From NCBI RefSeq assembly GCF_000195635.1, contig NZ_GL882611.1, positions 1-64,000 of the forward strand: a stretch of DNA of 64,000 nucleotides. Direction: 5' to 3'. A program made the translations under genes and the position numbers. Numbering within the stretch: the stretch's first letter is position 1; each line of letters opens with the position of its first letter. Below, piece by piece: positions 53,156 to 62,462 of the stretch. This stretch comes from Bacteroides fluxus YIT 12057. GTDB taxonomy: Bacteria > Bacteroidota > Bacteroidia > Bacteroidales > Bacteroidaceae. The notes under the pieces are model-generated. The model saw only the letters and a list, made by a program, of their open reading frames with translations, had not been told where the DNA came from and did no database searches.

Positions 53156-54388
53156 TTAAAAGAAGAACATATAACTGATAATGATTGCTGCGATGATACC
53201 GGAGAAATCGGCAATCAGCCCGCATGTCACGGCATTCCGTGTTTTGGTGATGCCCACGCTGCCGAAATATACGGCAAGGATATAGAACGTGGTGTCCGAG
53301 GCACCGCGTGCCACGCAACTCATACGGCCTACAAAAGAATCTGCCCCATACTGTTTCATGGTATCAATCATCAGCCCGTTGGCACCGCTGCCGCTCAATG
53401 ACTTCATCAAGGCGGTAGGCAAGGCACCTACAAAACTGGTATCTACGCCGAACAATCCTACTACATAGCCGATGCCGTTTATCAATATATCCATAGCGCC
53501 GGAAGTACGAAAAACGGCGATTCCTACGAGGAAAGCGACCAGATAGGGGATGATACGTACGGCAGTGGTGAACCCTTCTTTGGCACCCTCGATAAAAGCG
53601 TCATACACATTGGTTTTCTTCCACAGTCCCCAAAGGATGAACAATAATATGATGGAGAACAGCAGAATATTGGCGATCAGTGTGGAATAGATTCCCATTT
53701 CGTCACGGCCGACGCATGTAAACAAGTAGATGAGCGCGGCAAAGAAAAGGCTGACGCAGCCTATCAGAATGAGAACAGGCTTGTTCAGCAGGTTGATGCG
53801 CTGTGCTATGCTCACTGCGATCACTCCGACAACCGTCGAGATGGCTGTTGTTATCAGTGTAGGGATAAATATGTCCGTAGGTTGGGCAGCCCCCATCTGC
53901 GAACGGTACATCATAATGCTGACAGGGATAAGTATCAGTCCCGAGGTGTTGAGTACAAGGAACATCACCATCGGGTTGGTGGCTGTGTCTTTTTTAGGAT
54001 TCAGTTCCTGGAGTTCCTTCATGGCTTTCAGTCCCATCGGGGTAGCCGCATTGTCCAGCCCCAGCATATTGGCCGATAAATTCATGAAGATGGAGCCCAT
54101 GGCGGGGTGTCCTTTCGGAATTTCGGGAAAGAGGCGGCAGAAGACCGGGCTCAGCCAGCGGGAAAGTGCGTTGATCATGCCGCTGTTCTCGCCGATTTTC
54201 ATTATTCCCAACCAGAGGGCAAGGATTCCCGTCAGTCCCAGTGATATTTCAAAGGCGGTTTTGGAGGAGTTGAAAGTGGAGTTGACAAGTTCCGTGAATA
54301 TCTCTGTGTCCCCCATGAAGATGAGCTTGCAGAGCGCTACGATAAATGCGATGACGAAAAAGGCTACCCAGATGTAATTTAAAACCAT
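53156..54388 (-). CDS. Nucleoside-recognition membrane protein (fused SpmA/SpmB type)
   Basis: This 410-residue integral membrane protein has about ten hydrophobic helices. It carries two copies of the nucleoside-recognition (Gate) domain: ILALWLGIMKIGENSGMI and ANMLGLDNAATPMGLKAM in the first half (SpmA-like), AFLVGIAVFRTSGAMDILI and SFVGALPTALMKSLSGSGA in the second (SpmB-like). In sporulating bacteria the two halves are separate spore maturation proteins. In Bacteroidetes the fused form has no assigned role, and transport of a small solute is a guess. It begins 26 bp after the M28 peptidase on the same strand. Confidence 0.85.
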   Translation of the reverse strand: MVLNYIWVAFFVIAFIVALCKLIFMGDTEIFTELVNSTFNSSKTAFEISLGLTGILALWLGIMKIGENSGMINALSRWLSPVFCRLFPEIPKGHPAMGSIFMNLSANMLGLDNAATPMGLKAMKELQELNPKKDTATNPMVMFLVLNTSGLILIPVSIMMYRSQMGAAQPTDIFIPTLITTAISTVVGVIAVSIAQRINLLNKPVLILIGCVSLFFAALIYLFTCVGRDEMGIYSTLIANILLFSIILLFILWGLWKKTNVYDAFIEGAKEGFTTAVRIIPYLVAFLVGIAVFRTSGAMDILINGIGYVVGLFGVDTSFVGALPTALMKSLSGSGANGLMIDTMKQYGADSFVGRMSCVARGASDTTFYILAVYFGSVGITKTRNAVTCGLIADFSGIIAAIIISYMFFF

Positions 54389-54414
54389 GTATCGTTACTT
54401 TGTTTCTTGTTAGG

Positions 54415-55419
54415 TTAATAGTTGCGTTCGTTGGCAAGATTCCAGGCATTGAGAAAAGCCGCTTTGGTGATATCTACGACTTTCTCCCAGTTCAGCCGTC
54501 CGGCGTGGTCTGAGGGTTGATGGTAGTCGGGATGACCGTCTGTGTGATACCAGATGATGGGAATGTCACGCAAGGCAAAGGAAGCGTTGTCACTGCCGCC
54601 TACGGGGCGGTCCCAAGAGCGGTAGTCCGGTTGCAGCTGCAGACCGTAGCGCGCGATGTCCTGTTTCAGCCAGTCACCGAAGGCGGGATGGGAGGCGGTG
54701 TAGAAATATACCACGTGCCGGGGCTGTTCGGGCTTGTTGTCGCGGCCTATCATGTCGAAGTTGAGGTAACCTTTCACTTGGGCGATGAAGGGACAGTTCT
54801 GTACAAAATACTTTGAACCGAGCAGTCCCTTTTCCTCTCCGTCCCAGAAGGCGAAAATGACATTTCTCAACGGCTTTTGTCCGGCAGCCGCGAAAGCGCG
54901 TGCTATCTGCAATACGGCGGAGACACCGGAGGCGTTGTCATCCGCACCATTGTATATACGGTCGTTTGCCAGTGTCTCGTCCATGCCTAAATGGTCGAAG
55001 TGCGCACCCACTATGACATATTCGTCGGTACGTTCACCGGGAATGAATGCCAGTACGTTGTCCATCTGCAAGGAACGGTATGTGCCTTGTTTGAGGGAGG
55101 CGACGGAGTCGGGGTGTACATACCACCGTCCACGTTGCTGCCTTTCCTTGCTGCATGCTTCGAAAGGCTGGTAGTAGCTGTCTTTGTTCAAAGGGGCTAT
55201 GCCGGCTTCTTTCAGGCAGGACACCAGGTAGCGGGCGGCCACTCTTGAACCGTGCATGCCTGCTTCGCGTCCTTGCAGTTCGTCGTCGGCCAAAAAACCG
55301 ATGATGGCCTCTGCCGAGGTACGGTTGATACTTTGTAGTCCCTTTTCACGTGGGGTCTGTGCATGTAGGGAGCATGCAACAAGTAGGGAGCAGATTGTCC
55401 CTAAGAAAGCTTTATACAT
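54415..55419 (-). CDS. M28-family secreted metallopeptidase
   Basis: This aminopeptidase-type zinc enzyme probably acts in the periplasm. From the ATG at 55419 it has 334 residues with a signal peptide (about 1-20, ending LHAQ); six more codons upstream are possible. The di-zinc ligands can be followed: IVGAHFDHLGMD near 140, NGADDNASGVSA near 160, FWDGEEKGLLGS near 196 with the catalytic Glu pair, NFDMIGRD near 228 and HPDYHQPSDH near 300. The last includes the final His. Substrates are likely short peptides. It shares a strand and probably a transcript with the nucleoside-recognition gene. Confidence 0.9.
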   Translation of the reverse strand: MYKAFLGTICSLLVACSLHAQTPREKGLQSINRTSAEAIIGFLADDELQGREAGMHGSRVAARYLVSCLKEAGIAPLNKDSYYQPFEACSKERQQRGRWYVHPDSVASLKQGTYRSLQMDNVLAFIPGERTDEYVIVGAHFDHLGMDETLANDRIYNGADDNASGVSAVLQIARAFAAAGQKPLRNVIFAFWDGEEKGLLGSKYFVQNCPFIAQVKGYLNFDMIGRDNKPEQPRHVVYFYTASHPAFGDWLKQDIARYGLQLQPDYRSWDRPVGGSDNASFALRDIPIIWYHTDGHPDYHQPSDHAGRLNWEKVVDITKAAFLNAWNLANERNY

Positions 55420-55453
55420 ATCGTTCGGTTTTGACAATTGGACGTAACGTTTG

Positions 55454-55461
55454 CAAAATTA
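55454..55461 (-). promoter_or_regulatory. -7 promoter element of the M28 peptidase gene
   Basis: The minus strand reads TAATTTTG, matching TAnnTTTG, 35 bp before the chosen start codon. It faces the plus-strand element at 55496-55503. Confidence 0.45.
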
Positions 55462-55495
55462 AAGATAACTTTCCATAGTTCCGACAGATTTGTCG

Positions 55496-55503
55496 TATTT
55501 TTG
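55496..55503 (+). promoter_or_regulatory. -7 promoter element of the DNA alkylation repair gene
   Basis: The plus strand reads TATTTTTG, matching TAnnTTTG, 41 bp before the start codon. Confidence 0.45.
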
Positions 55504-55543
55504 TCCGTTGGCGAAAGAATTCAAATGCGTGTAAATCAAAAGG

Positions 55544-56365
55544 ATGATGAGAAAACAAGAGAACAGGATGAAAGAAGTGGTGCAAAACATGCCGATTTCA
55601 ACGGAAGAAATGGCTGTTGCCGCTGCCGGGATTCAGGAAGAACTGGAAGCGTACATTGACCCGGTGAAGAAAGAATATCTTCCCCGTTTCTTCAAAACCG
55701 GGAAGGGACAATATGGAGAAGGTGATAAATTTCTGGGAGTGGTGGTTCCGAATACCCGTCTGGTGGCAAAGCGGCATAAGGATGCACCTTTCGGGGTGAT
55801 GGCGGCATTGCTGCGGAGTGAATGGCACGAGTGCCGTCTCTGCGCGTTGCTGATGTTGGTGGAGCGGTTCAGGAAGAGCGATGAAAAGAGCCGTAAAGAC
55901 ATTTATGATTTCTATCTGTCGCAGACTGCCCGGATCAATAATTGGGATTTGGTGGACTTGTCCGCTCCCGGCATTGTCGGCGAATACTTGAAAGACAAGC
56001 CCCGTGAAGACCTCTACCGCCTGGCAGGCAGCCCGTTACTCTGGGAGCAGCGCATTGCGGTGGTTTCTACTTATACACTGATAAAAAACAACGATTTCAT
56101 CGATATCCTCCGGCTTTCGGAAGGGTTCGTCGCACAAGATGCATGTACCTCTGTCCATGCTCCGGAGGTGCCCCGTAACGCACCTCCTCTCCACGACCTG
56201 ATGCAGAAGGCCGTAGGCTGGATGCTCCGCGAACTGGGCAAGCGCGACAAGGATCTGCTGGTGCAGTTCCTTGAAAAGTATTGCACGGTGATGCCCCGTA
56301 CGATGCTTCGTTATGCCATAGAGAAATTTCCGGATGAAGAGAGGAAGGGATTCATGAAGCGATAG
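55544..56365 (+). CDS. AlkD-like DNA alkylation repair protein
   Basis: AlkD-type HEAT-repeat glycosylases remove bulky or charged alkylated bases. The 273-residue protein is all-helical. The ATG at 55568 (MKEVVQNM) is an alternative start 8 codons in. Family motifs are HECRLCALLMLVERF near 92, INNWDLVDLSAPGIVG near 128, WEQRIAVVSTYTLIKNN near 166 and KAVGWMLRELGKRD near 224. MPRTMLRYAIEKF closes it. Between the last two, an extra stretch (VAQDACTSVHAPEVPRNAPP) stands where homologues have a short acidic turn, an insertion of about 15 residues. Confidence 0.88.
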   Translation: MMRKQENRMKEVVQNMPISTEEMAVAAAGIQEELEAYIDPVKKEYLPRFFKTGKGQYGEGDKFLGVVVPNTRLVAKRHKDAPFGVMAALLRSEWHECRLCALLMLVERFRKSDEKSRKDIYDFYLSQTARINNWDLVDLSAPGIVGEYLKDKPREDLYRLAGSPLLWEQRIAVVSTYTLIKNNDFIDILRLSEGFVAQDACTSVHAPEVPRNAPPLHDLMQKAVGWMLRELGKRDKDLLVQFLEKYCTVMPRTMLRYAIEKFPDEERKGFMKR

Positions 56366-56417
56366 GAAGCGGCTGGCTGTAACCGTCGGGCTGCAAGCCG
56401 GATAGTTCGCCTGTGTC

Positions 56418-56479
56418 TTGCCACCGCTTTGGCAAGGTCTTGCCTGTTCGTTGGCAAAGTTTTGCCAAAGCGGTGGCAA
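56418..56479. repeat. Perfect 18-bp inverted repeat
   Basis: TTGCCACCGCTTTGGCAA at 56418-56435 is exactly complementary to 56462-56479, around a 26-bp spacer with further TTGCC/GGCAA copies. It lies between the convergent AlkD-like and DUF6078 genes. It could end both transcripts or be a small palindromic element. The arms are themselves partly palindromic. Confidence 0.6.
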
Positions 56480-56536
56480 AAGTTTGCCAAGCGTATGTCA
56501 ATATGCTGGCAAAATAAGTGGTTGAAATTTAGTATA

Positions 56537-56971
56537 TTACCATAAGTAGTCCTCTTCGTAGCCGTCAAATTCTTGAGAGGTGGTTGCGTTATGCCGTTTG
56601 ATGATGTTCAGCACGGCCTGTTGCTCGTCGGGAGTGAGCAGGCGTTCGCCTTTGCGGCTGCGGTAGTACGTCCGCTGCCCGAAGTAGGCTATCAGGCTGA
56701 CAATGATGCTTCTGCGCTGATTGTAGGGCAGATTGTCCAGTATATTCATGAATCCTTTGGCATAGCGCACTTTCCGGCTGGAACGGAAAAAGGGGCAGTC
56801 ACCCTTTATGGTGGCAAGCCGTTTGGGACTGATAATGCTCCAGCAGTCCTTTTCGGCGGGCATGCTCTCCACGGACAATTGGCGGAGGCAGCCGTCGGCT
56901 TGGGGGCATCGTTCGTTGAGGCATAAGGGGTAGTCGAAGGGTATCTGGTTGAAATCTATTTCTTCTTTCAT
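56537..56971 (-). CDS. DUF6078 family protein
   Basis: This 144-residue cytoplasmic protein is known only from Bacteroidetes. The N-terminal half has clustered cysteines (PLCLNERCPQADGCLR near 15-30, then DCW and GDCPFF near 58), which could bind a metal. The middle KGFMNILDNLPYNQRRSIIV and the helix following are basic and amphipathic, so nucleic-acid contact is possible but unproven. No function is established. It lies downstream of a -7-like TACCTTTA near 57008 and is divergent from ruvB. Confidence 0.7.
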   Translation of the reverse strand: MKEEIDFNQIPFDYPLCLNERCPQADGCLRQLSVESMPAEKDCWSIISPKRLATIKGDCPFFRSSRKVRYAKGFMNILDNLPYNQRRSIIVSLIAYFGQRTYYRSRKGERLLTPDEQQAVLNIIKRHNATTSQEFDGYEEDYLW

Positions 56972-57147
56972 GATGTGTCGTTTTTTATGTGTATTATTAT
57001 TAAGATGTAAAGGTATGCTTTCTTTTCTATATTATTACCTCTGATGTCGCATATCTCAAAATAAATTCGTTATTTTGCAGGAAAGTGTGGCATCTTGCGG
57101 AAAAGACAGATGAAACAGAAATAAAAAAGTTGTTTTGCGGGAAATAG

Positions 57148-58185
57148 ATGGAACAGGAAGATTTTGATATACGTAATCAGCAGTTTTCGTCCGGCAAGGA
57201 GAAGGATTTTGAGAATGCTCTCCGTCCGTTGAATTTTGAGGATTTCAGCGGGCAGGACAAGGTTGTTGACAATTTGCGCATTTTTGTGAAGGCCGCCCGT
57301 CTGAGGGAGGAAGCGTTGGATCATGTATTGCTTCACGGTCCTCCGGGACTGGGGAAGACGACGCTTTCCAACATTATTGCCAACGAACTGGGAGTAGGTT
57401 TCAAGATAACCTCCGGCCCGGTACTTGATAAGCCGGGCGACCTTGCCGGCATACTTACCAGCCTGGAACCGAACGATGTCCTGTTCATTGACGAGATTCA
57501 CCGTCTGTCTCCGGTGGTGGAAGAATATCTGTACTCTGCCATGGAGGATTACCGCATCGATATCATGATAGACAAAGGTCCGTCGGCACGAAGCATACAG
57601 ATTGACTTGAACCCCTTCACATTGGTGGGCGCCACTACCCGTAGCGGCCTGCTTACAGCCCCGTTGCGCGCCCGTTTCGGCATCAACCTGCATCTGGAGT
57701 ATTATGACGATGATGTGCTGAGTGGCATTATCCGCCGTTCGGCAAGCATCCTTGATGTGCCTTGCTCTGCCCGTGCGGCGGCAGAGATTGCGGGACGCAG
57801 CCGTGGTACGCCGCGTATTGCCAATGCGTTGCTGCGCCGTGTGCGCGACTTTGCCCAGGTGAAAGGTTCGGGGAGCATCGACACGGAAATCGCGCAGTTT
57901 GCCCTTGAAGCTCTGAATATAGACAAGTACGGTCTGGACGAGATAGACAATAAGATACTCTGTACCATCATCGACAAGTTCAAAGGTGGTCCGGTGGGAT
58001 TGACTACCATTGCCACAGCTTTGGGCGAAGATGCAGGTACGATAGAGGAAGTCTATGAACCGTTCCTGATAAAAGAAGGTTTCCTGAAACGCACTCCCCG
58101 TGGACGTGAAGTGACGGAACTGGCTTATAAGCATCTGGGAAAAAGTTTGTATAGCAGCCAGCGCACGCTGTTTGGTGACGAATAA
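57148..58185 (+). CDS. ruvB: Holliday junction branch migration helicase RuvB
   Basis: It is the hexameric AAA+ motor that drives branch migration with RuvA. The 345-residue protein has Walker [13 protein letters not shown] near 67, Walker [13 protein letters not shown] near 114, sensor 1 [18 protein letters not shown] near 156, and the arginine finger and sensor 2 region [16 protein letters not shown] near 217. The winged-helix DNA-binding domain occupies the last 75 residues ([20 protein letters not shown]). It ends 12 bp before the flippase gene, so they are co-transcribed. Confidence 0.97.
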   Translation: MEQEDFDIRNQQFSSGKEKDFENALRPLNFEDFSGQDKVVDNLRIFVKAARLREEALDHVLLHGPPGLGKTTLSNIIANELGVGFKITSGPVLDKPGDLAGILTSLEPNDVLFIDEIHRLSPVVEEYLYSAMEDYRIDIMIDKGPSARSIQIDLNPFTLVGATTRSGLLTAPLRARFGINLHLEYYDDDVLSGIIRRSASILDVPCSARAAAEIAGRSRGTPRIANALLRRVRDFAQVKGSGSIDTEIAQFALEALNIDKYGLDEIDNKILCTIIDKFKGGPVGLTTIATALGEDAGTIEEVYEPFLIKEGFLKRTPRGREVTELAYKHLGKSLYSSQRTLFGDE

Positions 58186-58197
58186 AAGACTCGAGGA

Positions 58198-59643
58198 ATG
58201 AGTAACTTGAAATCATTGGCAAAAGAAACGGCCATCTACGGGCTGAGCAGTATCGTGGGGAGATTCCTCAACTACCTGCTGGTACCGGTATATACCATCG
58301 CCTTGTCCGCACAGTCGGGAGGTTATGGAGTTGTGACAAACATTTATGCATGGGTAGCTCTGCTGCTTGTGCTGTTGACGTGCGGCATGGAGACGGGGTT
58401 CTTCCGTTTTGCCAATAAGGGAGAGGACGATCCGATGCGGGTCTATTCCACCACGCTTCTCAGCATCAGTATCGGTGCATTCACATTCCTTGCCTTGGGA
58501 TTGTTGTTCCTCCAGCCTGTAGCCGACTGGCTGGAGTATGGCGAACATCCCTGGTACGTAGGCATGATGATGATTGTGGTGGCGATGGACGCCATTCAGA
58601 GCATTCCCTTCGCTTACCTGCGCTACAAGAAACGGCCTGTCAAGTTTGCGGCACTCAAACTGCTGTTCATCTTTCTGAACATTACCTTGAATTTGATTTA
58701 TTATGTCTGGATGAAAGGAGACGATGTGGCATACGCTTTCCTTTTCAACCTGGTATGTACTTCCACCATTATGCTTTGCATGATACCGGAACTGCGTGGC
58801 TTTGCTTACGTACTGGACCGGAAGCTGCTGAAGCGGATGCTTGCCTACAGCCTGCCGTTGCTGGTACTGGGCCTTGCAGGCATTCTGAACCAGGTTGCGG
58901 ACAAGATAATCTTCCCCTTTGTCTATCCCGACGAGGCTGAGGCTACCGTGCAGCTCGGCATTTACGGGGCTGCGAGTAAGATTGCCATGGTGATGGCGAT
59001 GCTTACGCAGGCTTTCCGTTATGCCTACGAGCCTTTTGTCTTCGGCAAGAGCCGCGACAAGGACAACAGGCAGGTATATGCACAGGCCATGAAGTTCTTT
59101 ATCATTTTTACATTGCTGGCTTTCCTGGCGGTCATGTTCTACATGGATATCCTGCGGTATATCATCGGCAGGGACTATTGGCCGGGCTTGCGCGTTGTAC
59201 CTATTGTGATGGCGGCTGAAATCTTTATGGGCATTTACTTCAACCTTTCTTTCTGGTATAAGCTGATAGACGAAACCCGTTGGGGAGCCTATTTCTCCTT
59301 GATAGGCTGTACGATATTGGTGGTGATGAATGTGCTTCTCATCCCTAAGTATAGCTATATGGCATGCGCCTGGGCAGGTTTCTGCGGGTATGGCGTTGCT
59401 ATGTTGCTGTCTTATTTCGTAGGGCAGAAGAAGTATCCCATCCAGTATGACTTGAAGTCCATCGGCGCATACGTGCTGTTGGCGGCAGCGCTCTATGTAG
59501 CTGCGGAATATGTGCCCATAGACAATGTCTGCCTTCGAATGGTGTACCGCACCGTCTTGTTGCTGGTCTTTGTGGCTTATATTGTGAAGTGCGATTTGCC
59601 GCTTGGAAATATTCCTATAGTAGGCAGATTGTTTAGGAAGTAA
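58198..59643 (+). CDS. Wzx-like polysaccharide flippase / oligosaccharide exporter
   Basis: This MOP-superfamily membrane protein has 481 residues and about 12-14 hydrophobic helices. It opens MSNLKSLAKETAIYGLSSIVGRF, a typical start for polysaccharide biosynthesis proteins, with the LNYLLVPVYTIALS helix next. Repeats such as YGIYGAASKIAMVMAMLTQAF-like segments near 255-285 fit the family. It probably flips lipid-linked saccharide units across the inner membrane. It follows ruvB by 12 bp; the link is positional rather than functional. GC content is high, unlike the next gene. Confidence 0.85.
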   Translation: MSNLKSLAKETAIYGLSSIVGRFLNYLLVPVYTIALSAQSGGYGVVTNIYAWVALLLVLLTCGMETGFFRFANKGEDDPMRVYSTTLLSISIGAFTFLALGLLFLQPVADWLEYGEHPWYVGMMMIVVAMDAIQSIPFAYLRYKKRPVKFAALKLLFIFLNITLNLIYYVWMKGDDVAYAFLFNLVCTSTIMLCMIPELRGFAYVLDRKLLKRMLAYSLPLLVLGLAGILNQVADKIIFPFVYPDEAEATVQLGIYGAASKIAMVMAMLTQAFRYAYEPFVFGKSRDKDNRQVYAQAMKFFIIFTLLAFLAVMFYMDILRYIIGRDYWPGLRVVPIVMAAEIFMGIYFNLSFWYKLIDETRWGAYFSLIGCTILVVMNVLLIPKYSYMACAWAGFCGYGVAMLLSYFVGQKKYPIQYDLKSIGAYVLLAAALYVAAEYVPIDNVCLRMVYRTVLLLVFVAYIVKCDLPLGNIPIVGRLFRK

Positions 59644-59708
59644 AGAAAAATAAAACAGGAGAGTCCTCTTTTGAATAAATATTATAAGCACTATTATCGT
59701 AAATACGT

Positions 59709-62447
59709 ATGAGTAAATGTTTAAAAATATCTCAATGGCTTAAGAGTGGAGAGTATCAAATAGAAATAGATGCTCTTCTAACTAATATTATTCGTAAGTC
59801 AGAATTGGCAGAAAGTGAGGCTGAGACTTCCGCTATTTTTGAAAATGAAATCTATTACTTCATGCGTAGCAAATTTGCGGTAGATTTACACTTTCAAAAA
59901 GAGACTCCCGTTGAAGGTGTTGTACATACCTTTGGTAACTCGTTACAACGGACGAGCGGTAAAGGGAGGATGGATGCTGTTGTAAACAATCTTGTTATAG
60001 AATACAAACATTACAGTAAGCTGTTTAAGAGTAAAGACAAAGACAGGAAGAAGGCTTTTAAACAAGTCAGTGATTATCTGTATGCTCTTTATGACTTGAA
60101 AAAAGAGAAATATGATGCTATTTTGACCGATGGATTATCTGTCTCTTATTTTTCTTTTGTAGGTGATACTGTACAGCATACTGCTTTGCGGACAATTACA
60201 ACAGAGGATATAGATACCATTGTTAAAGCAATACTGAATAATAAGTCTAAAAAGTTCGAACCTAAAAACATTGTTCGCGATTTCTCCATCTCTTCCTTGT
60301 CATCTTCTGTAACAAGGGATATTGCAAATATTCTTTTCGCGGAACTTGAAGGAAAAATCACAGAACGCTCTATCATGCTTTATGAGGAATGGAAGAATCT
60401 GATGCATCTGTCTGTGGATGATAATGGTAAAAGTGGAGACATCGATAAAAGAAGAGCTGACTTGTCTGCTGTATTTTCTTCTACAATCAATGATGTTGAT
60501 AGGGAATATAAAGCGATATATGCTTTACAAACCACTTATGCTATCATTGTGAAACTGATAGCTTGTAAGGTGCTGGACCGGTTGAATTATAATGCAGAAG
60601 CAGATGTCTATCACGATTTACTTTCACTTGATTCCGGTAAGATGCGGAGTTTTTTCCAGAGAATGGAAGACGGGTATTCTTATTCTAATATGGGCGTTCG
60701 CAACTTTTTGGAGGGAGATTTCTTTTCTTGGTATGCTGATGAAGCTCAGTGGGGAGACAAGCTTTATGATGCGCTGTTGAAGTTGATGGTAAATATAGAC
60801 TATTATTCCTCATTCTCTCTAAATGTCCGATATGCACCTATAGATGTGTTCAAGGATTTATATATGAGTATTATTCCACAGTCCATCCGCCATTCTATGG
60901 GGGAATATTTCACACCGGAATGGCTGGCAGACAGTGTTGTGGAGAAAGCAATCGGGTATGTGGGTAATTCCCGCTGGAAAGCCATTGACCCTTGTTGTGG
61001 CTCAGGTATTTTCATCATAACTTTGATAAAAAAACTGGTGGGAGATATCTCTTTAGGAGAACTTACCCGGAAGAATAAGGAACTTTTGCTTGAAGAAATC
61101 ATAAATAGGGTATATGGCATTGACATAAATCCGCTTTCGGTCTTGTCTGCCAGGATAAGCTATTATCTGGCTATTCACCAATTGGGCGATGTGAAGGATG
61201 TGGAGATACCTGTCTATTTGGGTGATTCCGCCATTACTCCGGTTATGCTGCAGATTGATGGGATAGCGTGTTACTCTTATTCAGTGAATAACTTGAAATG
61301 TGGTAGTTTTGATGTGGTACTTCCCAAACGTTTTGTAGAAGAACCAAAATTCGGGGAGGTTATGAATAGGCTTCAGGCGTTGGTGAAGGCTGAAAGTACA
61401 TCAGTGTTGACTCACGTGCTTCTTAACGAATTCACCGAGGAAGAACGCAAATCCAAGAAAATAGTATCGTATATAGAGGCTTTGTCCGAAAGTCTGGTCT
61501 ATTTGCATAAGAACAAGTGGGATGGTATTTGGATCAGGATTGTGACAAATTTCATGTCCATTGCAAGGTTAACCTCGTTTGATATGATTGTGGGTAATCC
61601 ACCTTGGGTGAAATGGGAGCATTTGCCTGCTGCATACACACGAAAAATAAAAGAATTTTGTGATATAAGACATATCTTTTGTAATGATGGCGGCTTGTTT
61701 GGTGGGGCACAACTGAACATTTGTGCTCTTATTGCCAATGTGTCAGCTGCAAATTGGTTAAATCAGAACGGCGTTCTTGCTTTGCTTATGCCCGATAGTA
61801 TAATGTCCCAGAATTCTTATGAAGAGTTTCGGAATTTCTATGTGGATTATGCGCGGAAGAGACGTTTGTGGTTACGCTCATTGGATAGATGGATGTCTCC
61901 TTTGCGTCCATTTAAGGTTGGAAAGAAATCGGTAATGCAAGATTTCAATACTTATTATTATACTGCCAAAGAGATGGATTATTTGGAAGGTGTACCCATA
62001 CGGATGATTGGCAAGGGGGTGAAATATAGTGATGTGGGTATTTCCGGATGCAGTAACTTTGCGGATGCTTCCCGTTTCTTGACTATTGAGAACGGAATGG
62101 CAAAGCAACTTTCTTGCCAATCTACGGCTTTCACATACATTTCCGATAAATTCGATTTTAGTGAAATCATAGGTGAAACTTCTTACCAGTATAGAACGGG
62201 GGTAGAGTCTACTCCTTTTGAGGTGTTCAAACTGATCGGTGAAGGGGAGTCGGATAAGGAAGGGCACTATCGTTTCAAGAACAAGACTTTGAAAACCTCT
62301 AAATACAAAGTAGATGATATGCCTAAAGACGGGTGGGATCTTCCGGTGGAATATATATACCCTATGGTGGAAGGTCCTGCTATCCGTCCGTTTCAATATA
62401 CTTGTGGGAATAATTTCCATATCGTACCTTATGATAGTGGGGATTAA
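59709..62447 (+). CDS. Type IIG-like restriction-modification enzyme, N-terminal part (interrupted)
   Basis: This 912-residue fragment holds a PD-(D/E)xK nuclease-like segment (GRMDAVVNNLVIEYKHY, with Asp89, Glu98 and Lys100). A helical linker follows, then an N6-adenine methyltransferase with SAM motif IDPCCGSGIFIITL near 426 and catalytic motif NPPW at 630-633. After that begins a target-recognition region. The frame stops with TAA at 62445-62447, inside a segment typical of such enzymes (FHIVPYDSGD). Translation continues in the same frame after the stop and matches the missing end. A single base change (AAA to TAA) explains it. The low GC content against both neighbours suggests horizontal gain. 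Confidence 0.85.
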   Translation: MSKCLKISQWLKSGEYQIEIDALLTNIIRKSELAESEAETSAIFENEIYYFMRSKFAVDLHFQKETPVEGVVHTFGNSLQRTSGKGRMDAVVNNLVIEYKHYSKLFKSKDKDRKKAFKQVSDYLYALYDLKKEKYDAILTDGLSVSYFSFVGDTVQHTALRTITTEDIDTIVKAILNNKSKKFEPKNIVRDFSISSLSSSVTRDIANILFAELEGKITERSIMLYEEWKNLMHLSVDDNGKSGDIDKRRADLSAVFSSTINDVDREYKAIYALQTTYAIIVKLIACKVLDRLNYNAEADVYHDLLSLDSGKMRSFFQRMEDGYSYSNMGVRNFLEGDFFSWYADEAQWGDKLYDALLKLMVNIDYYSSFSLNVRYAPIDVFKDLYMSIIPQSIRHSMGEYFTPEWLADSVVEKAIGYVGNSRWKAIDPCCGSGIFIITLIKKLVGDISLGELTRKNKELLLEEIINRVYGIDINPLSVLSARISYYLAIHQLGDVKDVEIPVYLGDSAITPVMLQIDGIACYSYSVNNLKCGSFDVVLPKRFVEEPKFGEVMNRLQALVKAESTSVLTHVLLNEFTEEERKSKKIVSYIEALSESLVYLHKNKWDGIWIRIVTNFMSIARLTSFDMIVGNPPWVKWEHLPAAYTRKIKEFCDIRHIFCNDGGLFGGAQLNICALIANVSAANWLNQNGVLALLMPDSIMSQNSYEEFRNFYVDYARKRRLWLRSLDRWMSPLRPFKVGKKSVMQDFNTYYYTAKEMDYLEGVPIRMIGKGVKYSDVGISGCSNFADASRFLTIENGMAKQLSCQSTAFTYISDKFDFSEIIGETSYQYRTGVESTPFEVFKLIGEGESDKEGHYRFKNKTLKTSKYKVDDMPKDGWDLPVEYIYPMVEGPAIRPFQYTCGNNFHIVPYDSGD

Positions 62448-62462
62448 AAAAAGCCGGTTTCC

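Noticed and set aside
57070..58134. A 354-codon open frame opposite ruvB
   Set aside because: It has no recognizable motif and unusual composition, and the plus strand is unambiguous RuvB.
58213..59691. A 492-codon open frame on the minus strand opposite the flippase
   Set aside because: Its product is rich in His, Gln and Arg, has no domain or signal and exactly opposes a clear membrane protein gene. It is a shadow of GC-rich codon use.
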